Assembly: GCA_001874155.1 (NCBI GenBank)
Contig: MPDB01000001.1
Span: forward strand, 496,001-560,000
DNA length: 64,000 bases
Source: Vibrio sp. MedPE-SWchi
Lineage (GTDB): Bacteria > Pseudomonadota > Gammaproteobacteria > Enterobacterales > Vibrionaceae
Reading direction: 5' to 3'
Position 1 is the first letter of the stretch. The number at the start of each line of letters is the position of its first letter. Shown piece after piece: positions 1 to 10,040 of the stretch. The notes beneath the pieces are model-generated. The model searched no databases and had not been told where the DNA came from. It saw only the letters and a list, made by a program, of their open reading frames with translations. The position numbers and the translations under genes were made by a program.

Positions 1-1406
1 CTCGCGATTTAACCGCCGAAGCCGCGCGAAATGTTGGCTTTGAACACCTAACTCTGCTTGAAGAACCACAAGCCGCACTGTACTCGTGGATCAATAACAG
101 TGGTGACGCGTGGCGAGATGAGGTTAACGTTGGTGATATCGTACTGGTTGTCGATGTTGGTGGTGGTACAACCGATCTCTCTTTAGTGGAAGTCACCGAA
201 GACGAAGGCAATCTGTCTCTCAACCGAATCGCAGTGGGTGAACACATTCTGCTCGGTGGCGATAACATGGATCTTGCCCTAGCCTACCGACTAAAAATGA
301 AGTTGGCTCAGCAAGGTAAAGAACTCGCGCCTTGGCAGGTTCAAGCCATGACGCATGCGTGCCGTGATGCAAAAGAAGCCTTACTCAATGATGCTGAACT
401 GCAGGCAGTGCCAATCGTCGTACCAAGCCGTGGTTCTAAACTGCTCGGAGCGACACTAAAAACGGAACTGACCCAGCAAGAGGTACAACAAACGTTAGTC
501 GATGGCTTCTTCCCAAGCATTCCCGTTTCAGAACACCCGGTGCAAAAGCCTCGTGGCGCTCTAACGCAAATGGGTCTGCCTTACGCGCAAGATGCTGGCA
601 TTACTCGTCACATTGCCGCGTTTTTAACCAAGCAAGCGTCAGCTCAAAGTGGTGAATCAGGCGAACAAGCAAGCCCGCAAAGCTATGACCCGTTCGCAAA
701 CATGGCCGGAATGCCTGGCATGCCAACCGAACCTGTCGCTCAAGACTTCATCAAGCCAACTGCGATTCTATTCAATGGTGGTGTATTGAAATCAAGCCTG
801 CTTGCGAATCGACTGCGTGACACGCTCAATGCATGGCTCACTACCTCTGGGCAACCTGAAGCAAAAACACTGTCGGGCCTCGATCTTGATCTCGCAGTTG
901 CGAGTGGCGCGGCCTATTATGGCTGTGTTCGTCACGGCCAAGGCGTGCGTATTCGAGGTGGTATCGCCTCTAGCTACTACGTGGGCATTGAAAGCGCTAT
1001 GCCTGCTATACCAGGAATGGCACCACCATTAGAGGCATTATGTATCGCCCCCTTTGGTATGGAAGAGGGTTCTATTGCCCAAGTGCCGAGCCAGGAGTTT
1101 GGTTTGGTGATTGGCCAACCAGTACATTTCCAGTTCTTTGGTTCAACGACTCGTCGCGATGATGAAGCAGGTACTCACTTAGATCATTGGTCTCCTAGTG
1201 AACTTGAAGAGCTGCCTGAGATTCAAGTGACCTTACCTGTTTCGGAAGGCCGCCGTGAAGGTGAAGTCGTCCCTGTAACCTTGGTTTCACGCGTGACTGA
1301 ACTTGGCACGTTATACCTTGAAGCCATTGCGACAGACAACGGGCAAAAATGGCACGTCGAATTTGATGTGCGAGAAGACTCAGCTTCTAACGAGCTGGCA
1401 CAATAA
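1..1406 (+). CDS. Hsp70-family ATPase, 5'-truncated by window edge
   Basis: The frame is open from base 3, so the N-terminal nucleotide-binding lobe lies outside the window. What remains carries Hsp70/actin-fold signatures: a LLEEPQAAL segment, the phosphate-2 motif DVGGGTTDLS (codons from base 153), a GEHILLGGDNMD connect-type segment and the adenosine-motif-like LFNGGVLKS near bases 765-790. After the ATPase part only a short beta-rich region follows (PVTLVSRVTELGTLYLEAIA), without a long lid. This suits the atypical Hsp70 family proteins of gammaproteobacteria better than canonical DnaK. A Pro/Met/Gly-rich insert (near bases 690-740, FANMAGMPGMPTEP) breaks the ATPase domain. A second Hsp70 gene follows 51 bp downstream with a terminator between. 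Chaperone-like ATP-driven action is inferred from the family; the client is unknown. Confidence 0.9.
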   Translation, partial: RDLTAEAARNVGFEHLTLLEEPQAALYSWINNSGDAWRDEVNVGDIVLVVDVGGGTTDLSLVEVTEDEGNLSLNRIAVGEHILLGGDNMDLALAYRLKMKLAQQGKELAPWQVQAMTHACRDAKEALLNDAELQAVPIVVPSRGSKLLGATLKTELTQQEVQQTLVDGFFPSIPVSEHPVQKPRGALTQMGLPYAQDAGITRHIAAFLTKQASAQSGESGEQASPQSYDPFANMAGMPGMPTEPVAQDFIKPTAILFNGGVLKSSLLANRLRDTLNAWLTTSGQPEAKTLSGLDLDLAVASGAAYYGCVRHGQGVRIRGGIASSYYVGIESAMPAIPGMAPPLEALCIAPFGMEEGSIAQVPSQEFGLVIGQPVHFQFFGSTTRRDDEAGTHLDHWSPSELEELPEIQVTLPVSEGRREGEVVPVTLVSRVTELGTLYLEAIATDNGQKWHVEFDVREDSASNELAQ

Positions 1407-1412
1407 ACAACA

Positions 1413-1440
1413 ACGGCATCTACTGAGGTGCCGTTTTTTC
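1413..1440 (+). terminator. Intrinsic terminator after first Hsp70 gene
   Basis: ACGGCA and TGCCGT arms around a 10-nt loop, followed by a run of six T. It lies directly behind the stop codon of the upstream Hsp70 gene and in front of the next one, so the two may be only partly co-transcribed. Confidence 0.75.
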
Positions 1441-1457
1441 ATTTTTAGGGTGTGCAT

Positions 1458-4280
1458 ATGGCATCATCTCGATTTCTTGTCGGTATCGATCTTGGTACAA
1501 CGAATACCGTTGTCGCTTTTTGTGAAAACAACGAACATCTTGAACAAGAGCCCGTTTCTCTGTTTGAGATTGACCAATTGGTTGGGCCTGGAGAAGTAGT
1601 TAGAAAACCTCTGCTGCCCTCTTTTCGGTATCACCCTGCTGAAGGGCAGATTTCACCTTCAGATATCACATTACCTTGGCAAGTTAGCCAGTTTCAGGGC
1701 GATATTGAACACGTCATTATTGGTGAATGGGCAAGAGAGCTTGGGGCAAAAGTAGAAGGCCGACAAGTGGCCAGTGCCAAAAGTTGGCTCTCGCACCAAG
1801 CCGTGGATCGTGAATCGGACATTCTTCCGTGGGCTGGCGCCTCTGATGTTGAGAAAGTCTCTCCTGTTGTTGCGAGCGCGAGCTATCTCAACCATATCCG
1901 CTCTGCGTGGAATCACCGTAATCCAAGCAACCCACTAGAAAACCAAGACGTAGTGGTCACCGTACCCGCTTCATTCGACGAGGCGGCACGAAAGCTCACC
2001 ATTGAAGCGGCTAAACTGGCTGGCCTTCCAAAGATCATCTTACTTGAAGAGCCACAAGCGGTTTGTTACGACTGGCATTCAAGGCACAAAGAGAGTGCAG
2101 AAAGTGAACTGGCTGAACTGCCTTTGATTTTGGTTTGTGATGTCGGCGGCGGTACCACAGACCTTAGCCTTATCGAGGCGAAAGTGACGGACAATAACCC
2201 ATTGGAGCTTAATCGAATTGGTGTGGGTGATCACCTGATGTTGGGTGGTGACAACCTAGATTTAGCACTTGCGCATCTTGCCGAGCAACGCTTTAACCAG
2301 TCTAAAAAACTGAACGCTGCCGCATTAACCAAACTTATCCAGCAAACTCGCCGAGCGAAAGAACAACTGCTCGCGACCAATGCCCCTGACGAAATGAAAA
2401 TCACCATGCTGGGTAGCGGCTCTCGCCTATTAGGTGGGACAAAAAGCGTTAACTTGACCAAACAGGAAGTGCATCAGATCGCTTTAGATGGCTTCTTTCC
2501 ACTGAGTGATTTTAGCCAAACACCCGATAAACGCCGCGTAGCCGTCGTTGAATTTGGCCTACCCTATGTGTCTGACCCTGCCGTCAGTAAACACTTGGCT
2601 CAATTCCTATCACAACACCAACAGGTTTCGCATTCTGCGCTGTCGCAGGTAAGCGAGTTGACGGCCGATCCCGACACGCCTGCCATTCCCGTGGCGATGC
2701 TTCTAAACGGTGGTGTATTCAACAGTAAATTAGTGACTTCACGTATGGTGTCGCTGCTTGAACAATGGCGCGATGGGCCGATTGCTCTGCTGGACAATCC
2801 ACATCCGGACCTTTCTGTGGCACTCGGTGCAGTGGCTTTTGCGAAGGCGCGTAAAGGGGCACAGCTTAAGATTGGTGGTGGCTCTGCCCGTTCTTACTTT
2901 TTACACCTAGAGCAAAAGAGCAAGAAAAACCAAGCATTATGTCTGCTCGCCAAAGGGACAGAGGAAGGGCAAGAGATTCGACTGAGTGGGCGCAAGTTTT
3001 CTCTCACCCTTGGGGAGCCCGTTCGCTTCAACCTCTTAACGTCGACACACGATCTATTGTCGAACAATGTCAGTGCACAAAATGGTTTATTGATCGATGT
3101 CGATCCTGACCTGTATTCCCCATTACCACCTTATATAACGACACTTGAAGGTGAACAAAACAGAGAGCTGCACGAGAATCAAAAGGAACGAGTAGAGGTT
3201 CAACTCGCCTGTCAGCTTACCGAGGTCGGCACGCTTCAACTGGAGTGCGTGGCAACCGACAGTGACAAACGCTGGAATCTAGAGTTTGAGGTTCGCAATA
3301 AGTCGACCGAAGCACATGAAGAGAAAAAATCAGACCCGAAACTGACTGAAGCCAAAGAGCTGATCTCAAGGCTCTATAGTGGTAACAAAAAAAACGCGGA
3401 CTCAAAAGAGATAAAAACCCTGACCAAGAGCTTGGAAAAAGCACTCGGTAAACGAGACCAGTGGGATTTTTCTACCCTACGCCACCTTTTCGATAGCTTC
3501 GCGCTTGGCAAAAAGCGTCGACGACGTTCTGAGGCGCATGAAAAGAACTGGCTTAGACTAACGGGATATACCATGAGACCTGGGTTTGGTGATGCTACCG
3601 ACTCTTGGCGCATGGATCAGATCTGGCCGTTGTATCAGCAAAACATTCAGTTTGAAAATCATCAAGGTTGGACAGATTGGTGGGTCTTTTGGCGCCGAGT
3701 GGCAGGCGGACTCGATCAGGATCAACAAGAGACGATTCTGGCCGATATTGCCAAATACCTACACCCAGGTGCGATGAAGAATCCGAAAACTGCACAGCTT
3801 GCACAAGACAATGGCTACGAGTCGATGGTTCGCCTTGCCGCGTCGTTAGAGCATCTTGAGGTTGAGGATAAGGTTTTGCTCACTAACTGGTTCATTAGTA
3901 AAGCGATTAACCATGGACAGTTTGAACAAGCTCACTGGTGGGCAGTTGGACGTCTTGCCTCGAGAACGCCTTTGTACGGCAGTCAGCACACGGTCATACC
4001 TAGAGAGCAAGCCGAACAATGGCTACCAACACTCTTAGAGCAGAACTGGCAAAAAGAGCCGATGATTGCATTTGCATCGGTGATGATTTGCCGTAAAACA
4101 GGCGATCGTCAGTTTGATATCTCAGACGATTTTCGAGCAGAAGTGCTTGAAAAATTGAACAAGAGTAAAGTCCCAGATTCATGGATTAACTTGGTGAAAG
4201 AGGTCGCAGAATTGTCGGAAAACGAAACCAAGCGGGTCTTTGGTGACGCGCTTCCAAGCGGTTTACAGCTACTCAATTAG
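1458..4280 (+). CDS. Hsp70-family protein with long C-terminal helical domain (DUF3731-like)
   Basis: About 940 residues. The N-terminus has the phosphate-1 motif GIDLGTTNTVVAF (residues 9-21), followed by the EEPQAVCYDW segment, the phosphate-2 motif DVGGGTTDLS (about 229) and LLNGGVFNS (about 413), a complete Hsp70/actin-type ATPase. A beta-rich segment ends near residue 610. The last 330 residues are charged, Trp-rich and probably helical, which matches the DUF3731 region known from some Hsp70 family proteins. This is an uncommon fusion: canonical DnaK is about 640 residues. A GTG two codons upstream (1452) is possible, but the ATG at 1458 has AGGG at suitable spacing. No dnaJ or grpE is visible nearby. 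It is likely a paralogue of the preceding gene. Function beyond an ATP-driven chaperone is not known. Confidence 0.9.
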   Translation: MASSRFLVGIDLGTTNTVVAFCENNEHLEQEPVSLFEIDQLVGPGEVVRKPLLPSFRYHPAEGQISPSDITLPWQVSQFQGDIEHVIIGEWARELGAKVEGRQVASAKSWLSHQAVDRESDILPWAGASDVEKVSPVVASASYLNHIRSAWNHRNPSNPLENQDVVVTVPASFDEAARKLTIEAAKLAGLPKIILLEEPQAVCYDWHSRHKESAESELAELPLILVCDVGGGTTDLSLIEAKVTDNNPLELNRIGVGDHLMLGGDNLDLALAHLAEQRFNQSKKLNAAALTKLIQQTRRAKEQLLATNAPDEMKITMLGSGSRLLGGTKSVNLTKQEVHQIALDGFFPLSDFSQTPDKRRVAVVEFGLPYVSDPAVSKHLAQFLSQHQQVSHSALSQVSELTADPDTPAIPVAMLLNGGVFNSKLVTSRMVSLLEQWRDGPIALLDNPHPDLSVALGAVAFAKARKGAQLKIGGGSARSYFLHLEQKSKKNQALCLLAKGTEEGQEIRLSGRKFSLTLGEPVRFNLLTSTHDLLSNNVSAQNGLLIDVDPDLYSPLPPYITTLEGEQNRELHENQKERVEVQLACQLTEVGTLQLECVATDSDKRWNLEFEVRNKSTEAHEEKKSDPKLTEAKELISRLYSGNKKNADSKEIKTLTKSLEKALGKRDQWDFSTLRHLFDSFALGKKRRRRSEAHEKNWLRLTGYTMRPGFGDATDSWRMDQIWPLYQQNIQFENHQGWTDWWVFWRRVAGGLDQDQQETILADIAKYLHPGAMKNPKTAQLAQDNGYESMVRLAASLEHLEVEDKVLLTNWFISKAINHGQFEQAHWWAVGRLASRTPLYGSQHTVIPREQAEQWLPTLLEQNWQKEPMIAFASVMICRKTGDRQFDISDDFRAEVLEKLNKSKVPDSWINLVKEVAELSENETKRVFGDALPSGLQLLN

Positions 4281-4335
4281 CACAGGTTGAACAGCAAAAA
4301 CTGTCAACCATGAACCGCTAGTGTAACGATAAAAG

Positions 4336-4377
4336 AACAGTCGCCCATCGCTCTACGATAGCGGCTGTTTTTATTTT
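4336..4377 (+). terminator. Intrinsic terminator after second Hsp70 gene
   Basis: Arms AACAG.CGC and GCG.CTGTT with an inner ATCG/CGAT pair, followed by TTTTTATTTT. It closes the Hsp70 transcript 55 bp past the stop codon. Confidence 0.7.
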
Positions 4378-4598
4378 CAAGAAACACTCCACATTCTCAA
4401 TCAGTATGCTAGTATTCGTCTCGGCCTGATATCAGACCTATTTATATGAATGAAGTGTTATGTATTTGAAAATCCTCGAACGCCCGCTTACCAGCTTGTT
4501 CATGGAGTCTTTCCTGCCATATATCGCAACAACACATAAATAATTCTTTTGGCTACAACTGCATTTATGCGAATTATTTTGAAAATTAAGGAGACATC
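4378..4598 (+). promoter_or_regulatory. Long leader and promoter region of the cold shock gene
   Basis: About 220 bp between the preceding terminator and the csp start, without a convincing ORF. Genes for CspA-type proteins commonly have long leaders that control translation at low temperature. The ribosome binding site AAGGAG (4588-4593) is strong and well spaced. I could not find a clear match to the E. coli cold box, so cold regulation is inferred from the family only. Confidence 0.45.
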
Positions 4599-4808
4599 AT
4601 GTCTAAAGCAACTGGTACAGTAAAATGGTTCAACGAAACTAAAGGTTTCGGTTTTATTTCTCAAGATGACGGCGGTGCTGACGTATTCGTTCACTTCCGT
4701 GCAATCGTTTCTGACGGTTTCAAAACTCTTGCAGAAGGCCAAAAAGTGTCTTTTGAAGTAGAAGACGGTCAAAAAGGTCCTCAAGCTGCAAACGTTGTTG
4801 TTGCTTAA
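4599..4808 (+). CDS. Cold shock protein, CspA family
   Basis: A 69-residue single OB-fold protein with both RNA-binding motifs intact: KGFGFI (RNP1-like) and VFVHF (RNP2). Length and sequence ([17 protein letters not shown]) are typical of CspA/CspE-type RNA chaperones, which melt secondary structure in mRNA. It is a single-gene unit with a strong AAGGAG site and a strong terminator. Whether it is cold-induced like CspA or constitutive like CspE cannot be told from the protein. The RNA helicase gene rhlE about 1.3 kb downstream acts on related substrates but is a separate unit. Confidence 0.95.
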   Translation: MSKATGTVKWFNETKGFGFISQDDGGADVFVHFRAIVSDGFKTLAEGQKVSFEVEDGQKGPQAANVVVA

Positions 4809-4836
4809 TTAGCTTGTCGATTTAGACAGAATATTA

Positions 4837-4866
4837 AAAAGCAGGCCTTGGCCTGCTTTTTTTTGT
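4837..4866 (+). terminator. Intrinsic terminator of csp
   Basis: Perfect GCAGGCC/GGCCTGC stem followed by eight T. It lies 30 bp after the csp stop codon. Confidence 0.9.
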
Positions 4867-4931
4867 TTTCGATTTAGGGAGTGATATTGCTAATCCCCCC
4901 CAATATCGAAAGAATCACATCACAACGCAGG

Positions 4932-5822
4932 CTAAACCGAGTCTTTGTTGTAGATGGACTTCAACACTTCATCTTTCTCTTTCCATTGGCTATCAAGCCA
5001 TTTATGAAAACGACGTTTGAACGTCTTATCATTGAAGTAATCGCCCGACACGTTCTCATCCATAGGATGAAGTTTCACATGCACGACCACTCGCGTTAAA
5101 CGTCCTTTCAATAAATCCGTGAAAGGTGTTTCTTGATTATCTGGGTACGCAAGCGTGACATCCACGATACCATCGAGAAGATCACCCATGGCATTTAGAG
5201 CAAAAGCGACGCCACCTGTTTTAGGTTTTAATAGGTGTTGATATGGCGTTCTAACCGTGGCTAATTTACCTTCATTTACTCGTGTTCCTTCAACAAAATT
5301 AACTAAGGTTGTTGGTACATAACTGAATTTTTCGCACGCTTTATTGATCGCATCGAAATCATCGTTTCTACGCTCAGGGTGTTTAATAAGAAATTCTCTA
5401 GAGTGACGCTTCATAAAAGGCATATCCAAACACCAACACGCCAACCCAACAAATGGAACGTAAAGTAATTCATATTTTAAGAAAAACTTAGTCATTGGAA
5501 TTTTGTTTTTCAGTACCGAAGAAACAATAACAATATCAGCCCAGCTAATATGGTTAGACATCATGAGATACCACTGATCTCTTGATAATTCATCTTCCCC
5601 TTCAATTGTCCATTCAATCTTATTATTGGTATTTAACATCCAAAGATTAAATGTCGCCCATAACCAAAATTGGCCATTGGCTAAACGAGTTAGGATTACT
5701 TTCGAAAGACGAAATGGTAGGACTGCTCTAAACAGGGCTAATAAACCAACAACAACAGCAGTGATAGCGGTATTAACAATGACTAGGAGAACAAACAATA
5801 CGAGGCGGAGATTTTCAAACAT
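4932..5822 (-). CDS. yihG: Inner-membrane acyltransferase, YihG type (PlsC/LPLAT family)
   Basis: 296 residues. An N-terminal hydrophobic segment (residues 7-35) anchors it in the inner membrane. The acyltransferase motifs are present: NHISWAD (HX4D, near residue 90) and FVEGTR (near 177). Long stretches match E. coli YihG closely, for example LACWCLDMPFMKRHSRE and the C-terminal KTFKRRFHKWLDS. The family transfers acyl groups to lysophosphatidic acid; YihG is described as a secondary 1-acylglycerol-3-phosphate acyltransferase beside PlsC. The gene stands alone and is divergent from rhlE across about 340 bp. Symbol from sequence resemblance only. Confidence 0.88.
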   Translation of the reverse strand: MFENLRLVLFVLLVIVNTAITAVVVGLLALFRAVLPFRLSKVILTRLANGQFWLWATFNLWMLNTNNKIEWTIEGEDELSRDQWYLMMSNHISWADIVIVSSVLKNKIPMTKFFLKYELLYVPFVGLACWCLDMPFMKRHSREFLIKHPERRNDDFDAINKACEKFSYVPTTLVNFVEGTRVNEGKLATVRTPYQHLLKPKTGGVAFALNAMGDLLDGIVDVTLAYPDNQETPFTDLLKGRLTRVVVHVKLHPMDENVSGDYFNDKTFKRRFHKWLDSQWKEKDEVLKSIYNKDSV

Positions 5823-6162
5823 TACGATGGTTTCTAAAGACTAAAGACGTATTATAACCAATAACTATCTAATTTCGTAACAGTTTTGTAATGTTAGAAA
5901 TCGACGAATAAACCCACCTCAAATCATGTACTTTTTCTCCATTCATTTGTTTCGCAGGATCCGTAAATATCGGTTGATGTTAGTCACTAAAAGCCTCAAA
6001 ATGGCGCACTTTTTGTCGCTCTAAGCAAATCTTCTATTTTTGCGATTATTAAATGCCTTTGATTTATTCAAACGATGGGCGTTCTGAACAACCCCGTCGA
6101 TGACATTTAATTATCCCATGTGACTGCTAAGCTACCTTCATTGTTAATTGAGAATCAAATAT
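5823..6162. other. Intergenic region between divergent yihG and rhlE
   Basis: 340 bp, AT-rich, holding the promoters of two divergent genes. I see no ORF, strong hairpin or recognisable operator in it. Confidence 0.5.
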
Positions 6163-7539
6163 ATGGGTTTTACCTCACTCGGTCTTTCTGCTCCAATTTT
6201 AAAAGCTATTCAAGAACAAGGCTATGATACACCGTCGCCAATTCAAGCTCAGGCTATCCCTGCGGTACTTGAAGGCAAAGACGTAATGGCAGCAGCTCAA
6301 ACGGGTACAGGTAAGACAGCGGGCTTCACTCTCCCTATCTTAGAGAACCTAACGAACGGACCACGAGTTCAAAGCAATAATGTCCGCGCGCTAATTTTGA
6401 CTCCCACTCGTGAGCTAGCAGCACAAATCAATGAGAACGTCGCTAAATACAGCGCACACCTTCCACTAAGCTCATCGGTTGTTTTTGGTGGCGTTAAGAT
6501 CAACCCGCAAATGATGAGACTGCGCCAAGGCTGCGATGTTTTGGTCGCAACGCCAGGACGCTTACTGGATCTGTTTAACCAAAAAGCGGTTAAATTTACT
6601 CAACTAGAAGTGTTGGTTCTTGACGAAGCTGACCGCATGCTAGACATGGGCTTCATCCGCGATATTCGTAAGATCTTGAATATACTGCCTAAGAAGCGTC
6701 AGAACTTACTTTTTTCTGCCACGTTCTCTGATGAGATTAAAGAGCTAGCAAAAGGCTTGGTCAACGACCCAGTCGAAGTATCGGTATCGCCAGCTAACTC
6801 GACGGCAAGAACGGTTGAGCAATGCATTTACCCTGCTGATAAAAAGCAGAAAGCGCCAATGTTGGTGAAACTCATCAAGGATGGCAACTGGCAACAGGTG
6901 CTTGTCTTTAGCCGAACAAAACATGGTGCGAACAAGCTTTCTCACTACCTCAATGATCAAGGTATTACGTCTGCGCCTATCCATGGTAACAAGAGCCAAG
7001 GGGCAAGAACCAAAGCGTTGGCTAACTTTAAGTCGGGTGAAATCAGAGTGCTTGTTGCAACAGATATCGCCGCGCGTGGTATTGATATCCCGCAACTGCC
7101 ACAAGTAGTGAACTTTGATTTACCGAATATTTCAGAAGATTATGTCCATCGAATTGGCCGTACTGGTCGCGCTGGCGAAGTCGGCAAAGCTATTTCATTG
7201 GTTTGTGCTGATGAAGCCGCTGACTTGTTTGGTATTGAGCGTTTGATTCAACAACTGCTAACCCGACATGAGCTTGAAGGTTTTAAACCGCAGAATACGC
7301 TGCCAGAATCTAGACTCGATACTCGCCCTATCAAGCCTAAGAAACCGAAAAAGCCTAAAAATCCAAGAACAGGTCATGCTGACGGTCAACGTTCGGGAGA
7401 GAATGCTCGTGGACACAAGCCTGCCGGAAAAAACAAGCGTCATGTTAGTGGAAAACCATCTGAAGGCGCTGCCAACAAGCCAAAGCGTCGTCAGTTTAAG
7501 AAACCACAGCAAAGTAACAAACCTAGCAAGTCATTTTAG
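6163..7539 (+). CDS. rhlE: ATP-dependent RNA helicase RhlE (DEAD box)
   Basis: 458 residues from the ATG at 6163; an in-frame TTG at 6148 is less likely because family members begin MGFTSLGL or similar. DEAD-box motifs appear in order: Q motif ([13 protein letters not shown]), walker [29 protein letters not shown], then in the second RecA lobe [10 protein letters not shown] and [10 protein letters not shown]. The C-terminal 85 residues are a low-complexity Lys/Pro/Arg tail ([11 protein letters not shown] onward), typical of RhlE and likely RNA-binding. RhlE remodels RNA duplexes in ribosome maturation and RNA decay. It is a single transcription unit with a terminator shared with the convergent deaminase gene. 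Confidence 0.95.
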   Translation: MGFTSLGLSAPILKAIQEQGYDTPSPIQAQAIPAVLEGKDVMAAAQTGTGKTAGFTLPILENLTNGPRVQSNNVRALILTPTRELAAQINENVAKYSAHLPLSSSVVFGGVKINPQMMRLRQGCDVLVATPGRLLDLFNQKAVKFTQLEVLVLDEADRMLDMGFIRDIRKILNILPKKRQNLLFSATFSDEIKELAKGLVNDPVEVSVSPANSTARTVEQCIYPADKKQKAPMLVKLIKDGNWQQVLVFSRTKHGANKLSHYLNDQGITSAPIHGNKSQGARTKALANFKSGEIRVLVATDIAARGIDIPQLPQVVNFDLPNISEDYVHRIGRTGRAGEVGKAISLVCADEAADLFGIERLIQQLLTRHELEGFKPQNTLPESRLDTRPIKPKKPKKPKNPRTGHADGQRSGENARGHKPAGKNKRHVSGKPSEGAANKPKRRQFKKPQQSNKPSKSF

Positions 7540-7556
7540 GGCTTAGGTAGTAAAAG

Positions 7557-7582
7557 AAAACGGCGATTATATCGCCGTTTTT
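7557..7582. terminator. Bidirectional terminator between rhlE and the deaminase gene
   Basis: AAAACGGCGAT and ATCGCCGTTTT arms with T runs on both strands, placed between two convergent stop codons and touching the deaminase stop. Confidence 0.9.
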
Positions 7583-8595
7583 TAGTTTGTGGTCTTCAAA
7601 TACGCTTCTACTTCTTCGCGCATCTGTGATTTTCTAGCATCACTCACAAAGCTCGCTTCCACTGCGTTTAATGAGAACGCTGCCAAGTCTTCATTAGACA
7701 TGGCTAAACTGCTCGCAATGGCAATAAAGTTATCGTTCATGTACCCACCAAAATACGCAGGATCGTCTGAATTGACTGTTACACACAATCCTCTCTTCAA
7801 TAGCTGAAGAATGTTGTGCTGCTCCATCGACTCAAAGACTTTCAATTTCGTATTCGACAACGGGCAAACCGTCAGTGGCATTCTCGATTCAATCAATTGT
7901 TCAACAAGCCCTTCATCCTCTACACAGCGGACACCATGATCGATTCTTGAGATTCCAAGGAGGCTCATTGCATTGGAGATATTTTCTGGAGGCCCTTCTT
8001 CTCCTGCGTGTGCGACGGTTTTAAAGCCCTGCTTAATCGCTTCTTGAAACACGCGTTCAAACTTTTCAGGTGGATGCCCTTGCTCAGATGAATCAAGACC
8101 AACGGCGACTATTTTGTCCTTGTATGGAAGAGAGCGTTCTAACGTTTCAAAGGCTGACTGCTCATCAAGGTGACGTAAGAAGCACATTATCAACTGGCTT
8201 GTAATCCCTAGCGTCTGCTCAGCATCTTTTAGCGCTCTATCGATACCATTAATGACCACTTCTATCTTTATCCCTCTGTCCGTATGGGTTTGAGGGTCAA
8301 AAAATATTTCAGTATGAATCACGTTATCTTGCTTGCAATGAAGCAGGTATGCCCACGTTAAATCGTAGAAGTCTTGCTCGTGAATGAGAACATTTGCCCC
8401 CTGATAATAGATATCTAAAAACGATTGCAGGTCATCAAACTCATACGCTTTCCTGACTTCTTCTGGGGTATTGAACGGCAGGTCAACATGGTTTCTTTTG
8501 GCCAGTTTAAACATCAATTCTGGCTCCAATGAGCCTTCAATATGCATATGTAGCTCAACTTTAGGCAAGCCCTGAATAAACCGTATTTGATCCAT
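7582..8595 (-). CDS. Adenine deaminase-like enzyme (adenosine deaminase superfamily)
   Basis: 337 residues from the ATG at 8595, which has AGAGGA just upstream; an in-frame GTG at 8610 is the longer alternative. Metal ligands of the superfamily are visible: HMH at 16-18, [14 protein letters not shown] and [11 protein letters not shown]. The wording of these motifs (HAGEEGPP instead of HAGEAAGP, and SDDPAYFGG instead of TDDPGVQG) matches the bacterial and fungal adenine deaminases rather than E. coli Add. I therefore favour conversion of adenine to hypoxanthine in purine salvage, though such genes are often labelled adenosine deaminase (add). Single gene, no purine neighbours. Confidence 0.88.
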   Translation of the reverse strand: MDQIRFIQGLPKVELHMHIEGSLEPELMFKLAKRNHVDLPFNTPEEVRKAYEFDDLQSFLDIYYQGANVLIHEQDFYDLTWAYLLHCKQDNVIHTEIFFDPQTHTDRGIKIEVVINGIDRALKDAEQTLGITSQLIMCFLRHLDEQSAFETLERSLPYKDKIVAVGLDSSEQGHPPEKFERVFQEAIKQGFKTVAHAGEEGPPENISNAMSLLGISRIDHGVRCVEDEGLVEQLIESRMPLTVCPLSNTKLKVFESMEQHNILQLLKRGLCVTVNSDDPAYFGGYMNDNFIAIASSLAMSNEDLAAFSLNAVEASFVSDARKSQMREEVEAYLKTTN

Positions 8596-8681
8596 TTCAT
8601 CCTCTAACACATTGAATACTTGATGTAATAATCTATAGAAGTAAATACGAGAAAGCGCAATGATTCATTCATTGATGCGAC

Positions 8682-10040
8682 TTACGTTTCGACTCTCCCT
8701 TCATCAAGCGGCATTGGCTTTTGTTCATAGAGACTACAAAAACTACTCCCACTGATCTTTTTCGCTTCATACATTGCTTGATCCGCCAGATGTAGAACCT
8801 CTTTCACATTATCCGATTGAGTGGGAAAGTAGCTGACCCCGATACTGCAAGCCATATGAATCGCCTCGTCTTTGATCTCCATGGGTTTATCCAATATTTT
8901 CAGGATATGATTCAGCTTAGAATCAATATTCGCTTCATCTTTCAGCCCGTTGATGCATACCACAAATTCATCGCCCCCCACTCGCCCAATAACGTCCGTT
9001 GGTCTCATGTTTTCCTTTAGCCGCGAGGAAAAAACCGTCAGGACCTCATCACCCACGTGATGCCCTTTGGTATCGTTAATGACCTTGAACTTATCCAAAT
9101 CTATAAACAAAAGAGCAAACAGCGTCCCTGATGTTTTTGCGGCTTTGGCCTCACTATCCAATTGATGATAGAACGCACGACGGTTCAGTACCCCGGTTAA
9201 AGAATCTCGCTCAGACAAATATCGTAATTGATCCGTTTGATGCAGAAGTGTCGACGTTTTTAATTTAACCTCTCGTTCCAGTTCGTCTTTTGTCACAATG
9301 TGGTTTTGTAGGGAGACCTTCATTTTGTTGAAAAAGGTCACGAGCACCACGTACTCTTCCGCGAGCTTAGGAATAGAGATAAGCGTATCTAAATCGCCAT
9401 TGTATAGATTATGAATGCCATCTTTAATGACGTTTTGACCGGCTTTAAATTGCTTGAATATCAGTATGGCTGTGCAGCTCACAAGAATAGTGAAAAAGAG
9501 CAGCACCAATGCGGTGACGACGAGCGCCTTCTCTTGCAGAGCACGATTACGCACATGCACTTCCTGCTGTAGGTGGAACAGCTCCTCTCCCATACTTTGA
9601 GCAATCATATTATAGCGAGAATGAAGCAGCGCTCGTGATTCCGAAGTGCTGATGTCCGCCTCTACAAGACTCACGTCCGAGCGAAGATCTTGAGACGCTT
9701 CCAAAGAACGTTCTTGGCGCAGTAGCACCGCCAAGCTATGGTTCATCTTCTGTAAGTTTTCAATATAGTGTTTAAAATTGGTTTGCTCGCTTAAAAGTTC
9801 AGTCAGGCTTTGTTGAGCCATATACACTTCTTCCAAGCTGGCTTTATCCTTATATTGTAAGAAAACCCATAGTTGGCTTCGTAACGTGTCGATACCCTGC
9901 TGAATTTGTAGGATAGTCGCGAGTTGTTGGTCGTGCATTTGCTGATCTTCCCGAATACTCCAAAGCGACGTCAAGACGATACCAACAAGTAATACAGATA
10001 GGATAACAAGCAAGTTTAGCTTGCTTAGAATTGACTTCAT
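8682..10040 (-). CDS. Membrane diguanylate cyclase (GGDEF) with periplasmic sensor
   Basis: 452 residues. TM1 is at about 8-27, a helical periplasmic region at 28-171 and TM2 at 172-195. A HAMP-like or coiled-coil linker follows to about 270, then a GGDEF domain at 275-440. The active-site motif GGDEF is intact at 355-359 and the inhibitory site RPTD is at 346-349 with the usual five-residue spacing, so it is probably an active, product-inhibited cyclic-di-GMP synthase. The start codon overlaps the stop of the upstream binding-protein gene by one base (shared base 10040), so the two are translationally coupled. The arrangement recalls NspS-MbaA, in which a periplasmic binding protein steers a membrane c-di-GMP enzyme. 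Confidence 0.93.
   Translation of the reverse strand: MKSILSKLNLLVILSVLLVGIVLTSLWSIREDQQMHDQQLATILQIQQGIDTLRSQLWVFLQYKDKASLEEVYMAQQSLTELLSEQTNFKHYIENLQKMNHSLAVLLRQERSLEASQDLRSDVSLVEADISTSESRALLHSRYNMIAQSMGEELFHLQQEVHVRNRALQEKALVVTALVLLFFTILVSCTAILIFKQFKAGQNVIKDGIHNLYNGDLDTLISIPKLAEEYVVLVTFFNKMKVSLQNHIVTKDELEREVKLKTSTLLHQTDQLRYLSERDSLTGVLNRRAFYHQLDSEAKAAKTSGTLFALLFIDLDKFKVINDTKGHHVGDEVLTVFSSRLKENMRPTDVIGRVGGDEFVVCINGLKDEANIDSKLNHILKILDKPMEIKDEAIHMACSIGVSYFPTQSDNVKEVLHLADQAMYEAKKISGSSFCSLYEQKPMPLDEGRVET

Noticed and set aside
3217..3613. Long antisense frames inside the second Hsp70 gene
   Set aside because: They lie opposite a clear coding frame, have no ribosome site and resemble no protein; typical shadow frames.
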